Shown: positions 30,323 to 33,500 of the stretch, in pieces | How positions within the stretch are numbered: the first letter of the stretch is position 1 | Layout of the letters: every line of letters begins with the position of its first letter | Assembly: GCA_015056305.1 (NCBI GenBank) | Contig: SVGO01000012.1 | Coordinates: 1-33,500, forward strand | Length of the DNA stretch: 33,500 nt | Direction of reading: 5' to 3' | Origin: Clostridiales bacterium | GTDB lineage: Bacteria > Bacillota > Clostridia > Christensenellales > Aristaeellaceae | Position numbers and translations under genes: made by a program | The notes under the pieces: model-generated | Told to the model about the DNA's origin: nothing | What the model saw: only the letters and a program-made list of their open reading frames with translations | Database searches by the model: none

Positions 30323-32032
30323 TTAGTTCAGATTCGCAGCAGCGCTCGCGCCGGCGATGCGGCCATAGATTACCGCATGACCATACGCAGAACCACAGGT
30401 GTAGATGGTGCCGTAGAAGTTGCTGTTGGCCAGCTCACCAGCCGCATACAGGCCTTCCACAACGGAGCCATCCTCCTTGAGAACCTCGGCGTCGGGGGTA
30501 ATGCACAGACCGCCAATGGTGGTGGTACGCATCGGCGTGGTCAGTGCAACGGTATACGGAGCCTGAATGCCGAGGTTGTACTCAGCAGGCTTGCCAAATA
30601 CATCGTTATCCGTGCCGGCAGCAGCGTTATAAGCGTCGATGGTCGCCTGCACATTTTCAACCGGAGCGCCGATAATAGCAGCCAGCTCTTCAACGTTTGC
30701 GGCCTTTACAGCGTTCAGGTTATCCACCAGCCACTGCGTGTTGCTGTCAATGTTGTCGTCAAAGATAAACCAGAACTCATTCTCAACACCGGTAGCCAGC
30801 TGACGGCGCATCTCCGTGTAGATGGTCGGCTGAATGTTGGCCTCATTGATGAAGCGCTCGCCATTGGAATTGAGAATCATGATCTTGTGCGGAATGCTCA
30901 TGTCATAGCCGCCCGCAGACAGGGTAAGAGCCGCAAAGGTAGCGCCGCAGGTATCCCAGTCGTCGGTGAAACGAACCACCGCGCCAACCTTCTCCGCCAT
31001 GTCCAGACCGTCGCCGACGGTACCAGCACTGGCATTGCTGGCAACCTTCTCAGCGCCCGGCGTAGAATACTGCGCCAGCTTCTCGGTGCTGGAAGCGAAA
31101 CCGCCAGTCGCCAGCACGACGCCAGCCTTGGCATAAATCTTCTGCTCGCCGCCGTCCGCATAACGAACCACAGCGCCGACAACCTTGCCGTTCTCTTCAA
31201 TCAGATCAGTCGCAGCAACCTCCAGACGGATGTCCGCGCCAAGGCTATACGCATAGTCCGCAATATCGCCCATGATTTCCGGACCACGGCCCGGAAGACG
31301 ATTCGCCACGAGGGTCTCCGGAATCATCGGATAGCGCTGAACGTTCTCCGGATGCTTGACCATGTTGTCATAAATCCAGTTGTAGGTGTCCACGCTGGAA
31401 TCGATATACTTACGGACAACAGCGGCATCCGCGCGCTGCTCAGACTCGTTCATCAGGAACTCATAGAGTTCATCTGCGTCCATATCCTCTTCGCTGTCGG
31501 TTTCAATAGCCGCGCGAAGAATAACGCCGCCGGACATGGAAGAGCAGCCGCCCAGGAAGGAGAGCTTCTCCACCAGGATGACATTCGCGCCAGCCTCACG
31601 CGCAGAGATCGCGGCCGTCAGACCTGCGCCGCCGCCGCCGATGACCAGCACATCGGTGGTCTCGTCTTCACGGACAACCTCCTCAACAGCCACTTCCTTA
31701 GCAGTCAGCGTCGCACCGGAAGCAGCCAGAGCCTCAGCCGCAGCGCTCAGCGCCGCATTGCTGGAAATCGTCGCGCCGGCAACAGCATCCACATCCACAC
31801 GGTTGCCCGCGATCATGGCCTCCGCCAGTTTTTCAAGAGCAGCACCGCCAATGGCCGGAGTCTCGCCCGCGCCCTCGATCGCAACGTTTGTCAGGTTTGC
31901 ACCATCAATGGTCAGGGTCACGACGACGTCGCCGCCGAAGCCCTTCGCGGTCGCGCTCTGGGTCTGCGCAAAAGCACAGGCCGGAAGCATCAGCGCAAGA
32001 ATCATCAGCGCCGCAAGGATTTTCTTCATCAT
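30323..32032 (-). CDS. Secreted FMN-binding, FAD-dependent reductase
   Basis: A 569-residue extracytoplasmic flavoprotein of the fumarate/urocanate reductase group. A signal sequence (MMKKILAALMILALMLPACAFA, Cys19 in a weak lipobox) is followed by an FMN-binding domain (about 28-105) with DAVAGAT at 82-88, the ApbE flavinylation motif; FMN should attach to Thr88. The FAD domain starts at 127 (VLVIGGGGAGLTAA) and contains GGCSSMSGG and the C-terminal YGTIYTCGSAYGHAVIYGRIAG. Such proteins pass electrons from a membrane flavin chain to an external acceptor. AGGAGG lies close to the start. It is divergent from a TetR regulator with operators between. The acceptor is not predictable. Confidence 0.92.
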   Translation of the reverse strand: MMKKILAALMILALMLPACAFAQTQSATAKGFGGDVVVTLTIDGANLTNVAIEGAGETPAIGGAALEKLAEAMIAGNRVDVDAVAGATISSNAALSAAAEALAASGATLTAKEVAVEEVVREDETTDVLVIGGGGAGLTAAISAREAGANVILVEKLSFLGGCSSMSGGVILRAAIETDSEEDMDADELYEFLMNESEQRADAAVVRKYIDSSVDTYNWIYDNMVKHPENVQRYPMIPETLVANRLPGRGPEIMGDIADYAYSLGADIRLEVAATDLIEENGKVVGAVVRYADGGEQKIYAKAGVVLATGGFASSTEKLAQYSTPGAEKVASNASAGTVGDGLDMAEKVGAVVRFTDDWDTCGATFAALTLSAGGYDMSIPHKIMILNSNGERFINEANIQPTIYTEMRRQLATGVENEFWFIFDDNIDSNTQWLVDNLNAVKAANVEELAAIIGAPVENVQATIDAYNAAAGTDNDVFGKPAEYNLGIQAPYTVALTTPMRTTTIGGLCITPDAEVLKEDGSVVEGLYAAGELANSNFYGTIYTCGSAYGHAVIYGRIAGASAAANLN

Positions 32033-32053
32033 TTTCTCCTCCTATTTACTTTT

Positions 32054-32092
32054 ATACTCAAGTATCATACTCAAGTATCGTTCTTGAGTATG
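32054..32092. promoter_or_regulatory. Operator cluster between the flavoprotein and tetR genes
   Basis: ATACTCAAGTAT occurs twice in direct repeat (32054-32065 and 32067-32078; each is a palindrome ATACT-CA-AGTAT). CATACTCAAG (32066-32075) is also perfectly inverted at 32083-32092 (CTTGAGTATG) with seven bases between. The cluster lies just downstream of the flavoprotein -10 box, right for TetR repression. Confidence 0.8.
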
Positions 32093-32118
32093 ATATCATG
32101 AAAGAATGAAATATGCAA
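32090..32118 (-). promoter_or_regulatory. Promoter of the flavoprotein gene
   Basis: TTGCAT (32113-32118), 17 bases, TATCAT (32090-32095) with an extended -10 TGA on the minus strand. The -10 overlaps the end of the inverted operator. Confidence 0.75.
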
Positions 32119-32173
32119 TACCGATTTGTCAAAAAACTGACATTTTTTCGGACGATCAAATTTCAATATTGGA

Positions 32174-32202
32174 TTGCGCGGCAGAAAAAATGATGGTATG
32201 AT
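32174..32202 (+). promoter_or_regulatory. Promoter of the tetR-type gene, probably giving a leaderless mRNA
   Basis: TTGCGC (32174-32179), 17 bases, TATGAT (32197-32202). The start codon at 32209 is only six bases beyond the -10 box, where transcription should begin, and no Shine-Dalgarno is present. Confidence 0.65.
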
Positions 32203-32208
32203 GCCTGT

Positions 32209-32799
32209 ATGAATATGACACATGACAAGCGGTTTATCCGCGGCAATCAAACCTTGCAAACCCTCATTGAGGTCGGCAAAGCGCTCTGGGTATCTCAGGA
32301 GAATATCAGTGAAATCACATTGGATGAAATATGCTGCCGATGCGAGATGACCAAGGGCGCATTCTATCACCACTTTGCCAGCAAGGATGCTTTTTTTGAA
32401 CAAATCAGCTCCTGTGTTCTGGCGGAGCATATGGTTTCGGTGATTAGCAGCAGCGATGAAAAATATCCTGACCAGCCCGATAAACAAATCAGCGCATGGA
32501 TCAGAGGAATCGCTGATTATTCGGCGCATTACCGAAGCAATATCCGTTATTTCAGCAAGATCTCCCAGCTGGATAATCGCAGACAAACCATCAGCTCATG
32601 GCGCAGTACCGTTCATGAGCATCTGACCCGCTGGCAGGAACAGGGCCTTGTGCGAAATGATATCAGCGCGCAGGCGCTTCAGGACTATCTGGATTCATTT
32701 ACATACGGTACATACCTGCTTACAGCATATCAGTATATTGAACATCCTCATCAGGATGAGTTGATCAATTCCTTTGTTCAAACACTACTGATTAAATAA
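32209..32799 (+). CDS. TetR/AcrR-family transcriptional regulator
   Basis: A 196-residue dimeric repressor. The N-terminal helix-turn-helix is at about 33-66 (ITLDEICCRCEMTKGAFYHHFASKDAFF), the standard TetR pattern with the YHHF core. The C-terminal ligand domain is helical and not assignable. It is divergent from the flavoprotein gene and very likely binds the ATACTCAAGTAT sites between them, so its ligand may relate to that enzyme's substrate. The mRNA looks leaderless; a second ATG at 32215 is an alternative start. Base composition is more AT-rich than that of most genes here, which may hint at transfer. Confidence 0.9.
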   Translation: MNMTHDKRFIRGNQTLQTLIEVGKALWVSQENISEITLDEICCRCEMTKGAFYHHFASKDAFFEQISSCVLAEHMVSVISSSDEKYPDQPDKQISAWIRGIADYSAHYRSNIRYFSKISQLDNRRQTISSWRSTVHEHLTRWQEQGLVRNDISAQALQDYLDSFTYGTYLLTAYQYIEHPHQDELINSFVQTLLIK

Positions 32800-32811
32800 G
32801 CAATGAAAACC

Positions 32812-32857
32812 AAAACAGCCAAAGCGGGACATTCCCCAAACTTTGGCTGTTTTCTGG
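32812..32857 (+). terminator. Intrinsic terminator of the tetR-type gene
   Basis: A 13-pair perfect stem AAAACAGCCAAAG / CTTTGGCTGTTTT with a 16-base loop, 12 bases after the stop codon. Confidence 0.83.
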
Positions 32858-32865
32858 TTCATAGA

Positions 32866-32900
32866 AAAAGACCGTGAGCAAATGCCCACGGTCTTCTTTT
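32866..32900. terminator. Bidirectional terminator, serving the kinase gene
   Basis: AAGACCGTG / CACGGTCTT with a ten-base loop. T-rich tails follow on both strands (CTTTT on plus, TTTTT on minus). Confidence 0.83.
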
Positions 32901-32917
32901 GCATATTCAGCTGAAAT

Positions 32918-32994
32918 CAGCAAACCCTCGGCCACGTCCGCTTCAGATGGAATGAGCACCAACTGCTTCGGATGTGGGTTCGGGCACTGCCCGA
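32918..32994 (+). ncRNA. Conserved two-hairpin element, copy 3 (diverged)
   Basis: A 77-base stretch ending at the kinase stop. It shares CAGCAAA, then TTCGGA-TGTGGG, and a CGGGCA-C-TGCCCG hairpin with copies 1 and 2. Hairpin one pairs CCACGTCCG with CGGATGTGG, with one G-U pair on the plus strand that would be A-C on the other strand. As plus-strand RNA it has no clear promoter; it may instead be part of the kinase 3' region. Confidence 0.4.
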
Positions 32995-33500
32995 TTAGCG
33001 CTCGACGCGGCCGGAGCCGGAGCCCTTCATCAGAGCGGTGACTTCGGAAACGGTGACGCGGTTGTAGTCGCCGGAGATGGTGTGCTTGAGGCAGGAAGCC
33101 GCAACAGCATACTCCAGAGCGTCAGACTGCTTCTCGTAGGTCAGCAGGCCGTAGATCAGGCCGCCGGAGAAGGAGTCGCCGCCGCCAACGCGGTCAACGA
33201 TATCGGTGATCTCGTACTTGCGGGAGACGTAGAACTCCTTGCCGTCGTAGATGCAGGCAGCCCAGTCGTTGCGGTCCGCAGACTTGGACTCACGCAGGGT
33301 GATGGCGACGCGCTTGAGGTTCGGATAGAGCTCCATGGCCTTCTTGGCGATGCCTTCGTAGACGTTGCGGTCGAGGGAACCGGACTCAACGTCAGAAGAA
33401 GCGGTGATGCCCAGGGACTTCTGGAAGTCTTCTTCGTTGGCGATGGCCACGTCGACGTACTTCGCGATCTCGGACATGACTTCCTTGGCTTCCTTGCCGT
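32995..33500 (-). CDS. PfkB-family sugar kinase, C-terminal part
   Basis: The 3' part of a ribokinase-family gene, cut by the window end; 168 residues are visible and the frame continues past 33500 (GKEAKEVMSEIAKYVDVAIANEEDF). PfkB signature 2 is present as DIVDRVGGGDSFSGGLIYGLL, with the catalytic Asp in GGGD (GAGD in most members). VDVAIANEEDFQKSLGI and the overall pattern are closest to 2-keto-3-deoxygluconate kinases, which phosphorylate KDG from uronate breakdown; fructokinase or ribokinase cannot be excluded. A bidirectional terminator and a copy of the two-hairpin element lie downstream. Confidence 0.88.
   Translation of the reverse strand, partial: GKEAKEVMSEIAKYVDVAIANEEDFQKSLGITASSDVESGSLDRNVYEGIAKKAMELYPNLKRVAITLRESKSADRNDWAACIYDGKEFYVSRKYEITDIVDRVGGGDSFSGGLIYGLLTYEKQSDALEYAVAASCLKHTISGDYNRVTVSEVTALMKGSGSGRVER

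Noticed and set aside
1-33500. tRNA or rRNA genes and insertion sequences
   Set aside because: No cloverleaf with a TTC-loop pattern, rRNA core sequence or transposase motif was seen on either strand.

Overview
The window reads as chromosomal DNA from an anaerobic, gut-type Clostridia (Firmicutes) with rather high GC. This rests on consensus sigma-A promoters, strong Shine-Dalgarno sites, a ZTP riboswitch ahead of formate-THF ligase, AsnA, L-2-hydroxyacid dehydrogenase, potABCD, GlgA and a secreted flavin-linked reductase. A Christensenellales-like lineage is a guess only. The replication origin lies in the window: dnaA (25061-26386, minus) with a cluster of DnaA boxes just upstream. Most genes to its left are on the minus strand, so they run with replication.

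Layout. 1-1500: two-gene ThrE-type exporter operon with a perfect consensus promoter. 1500-2070: broken secreted-protein gene and dispersed repeats. 2069-5661: GH13 alpha-glucan hydrolase and a D-aminoacylase-like amidohydrolase. 5838-9701: potA-potB-potC-potD polyamine transporter. 9855-13779: cardiolipin synthase, AsnA and a membrane acyltransferase. 13917-14960: L-lactate dehydrogenase-like enzyme. 14988-15330: a compact unit that looks like a type I toxin-antitoxin locus, with a 27-residue hydrophobic peptide, its own promoter and terminator, an antisense RNA and pairing 5' and 3' mRNA ends. 15326-15931: VanX-type dipeptidase. 16086-18045: fhs under a ZTP riboswitch. 18136-20692: serC and serA. 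20693-21245: a repeat-only stretch. 21246-24958: GH2 beta-galactosidase and GPH sugar transporter. 25061-26770: dnaA and oriC. 26770-28047: ArsC-fold protein without the active-site Cys, and an SDR. 28294-30111: glycogen synthase with a C-terminal SCP2-like domain. 30323-32799: secreted FMN/FAD reductase divergent from a TetR regulator, with repeated operators. 32995-33500: PfkB sugar kinase, cut by the window end.

Metabolic themes are serine and one-carbon metabolism (serC, serA, fhs sensed by ZTP), storage and dietary glycan use (GH13, GlgA, GH2, GPH transporter, PfkB kinase) and amino-acid or polyamine traffic.

The most interesting non-coding signals are the type I toxin-antitoxin-like unit and a roughly 79-base element of two hairpins found three times: in the leaders of fhs and of the ArsC-like gene, and beside the sugar kinase. 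Several families of palindromic repeats fill the gaps. No tRNA, rRNA, CRISPR array or insertion sequence was recognised.
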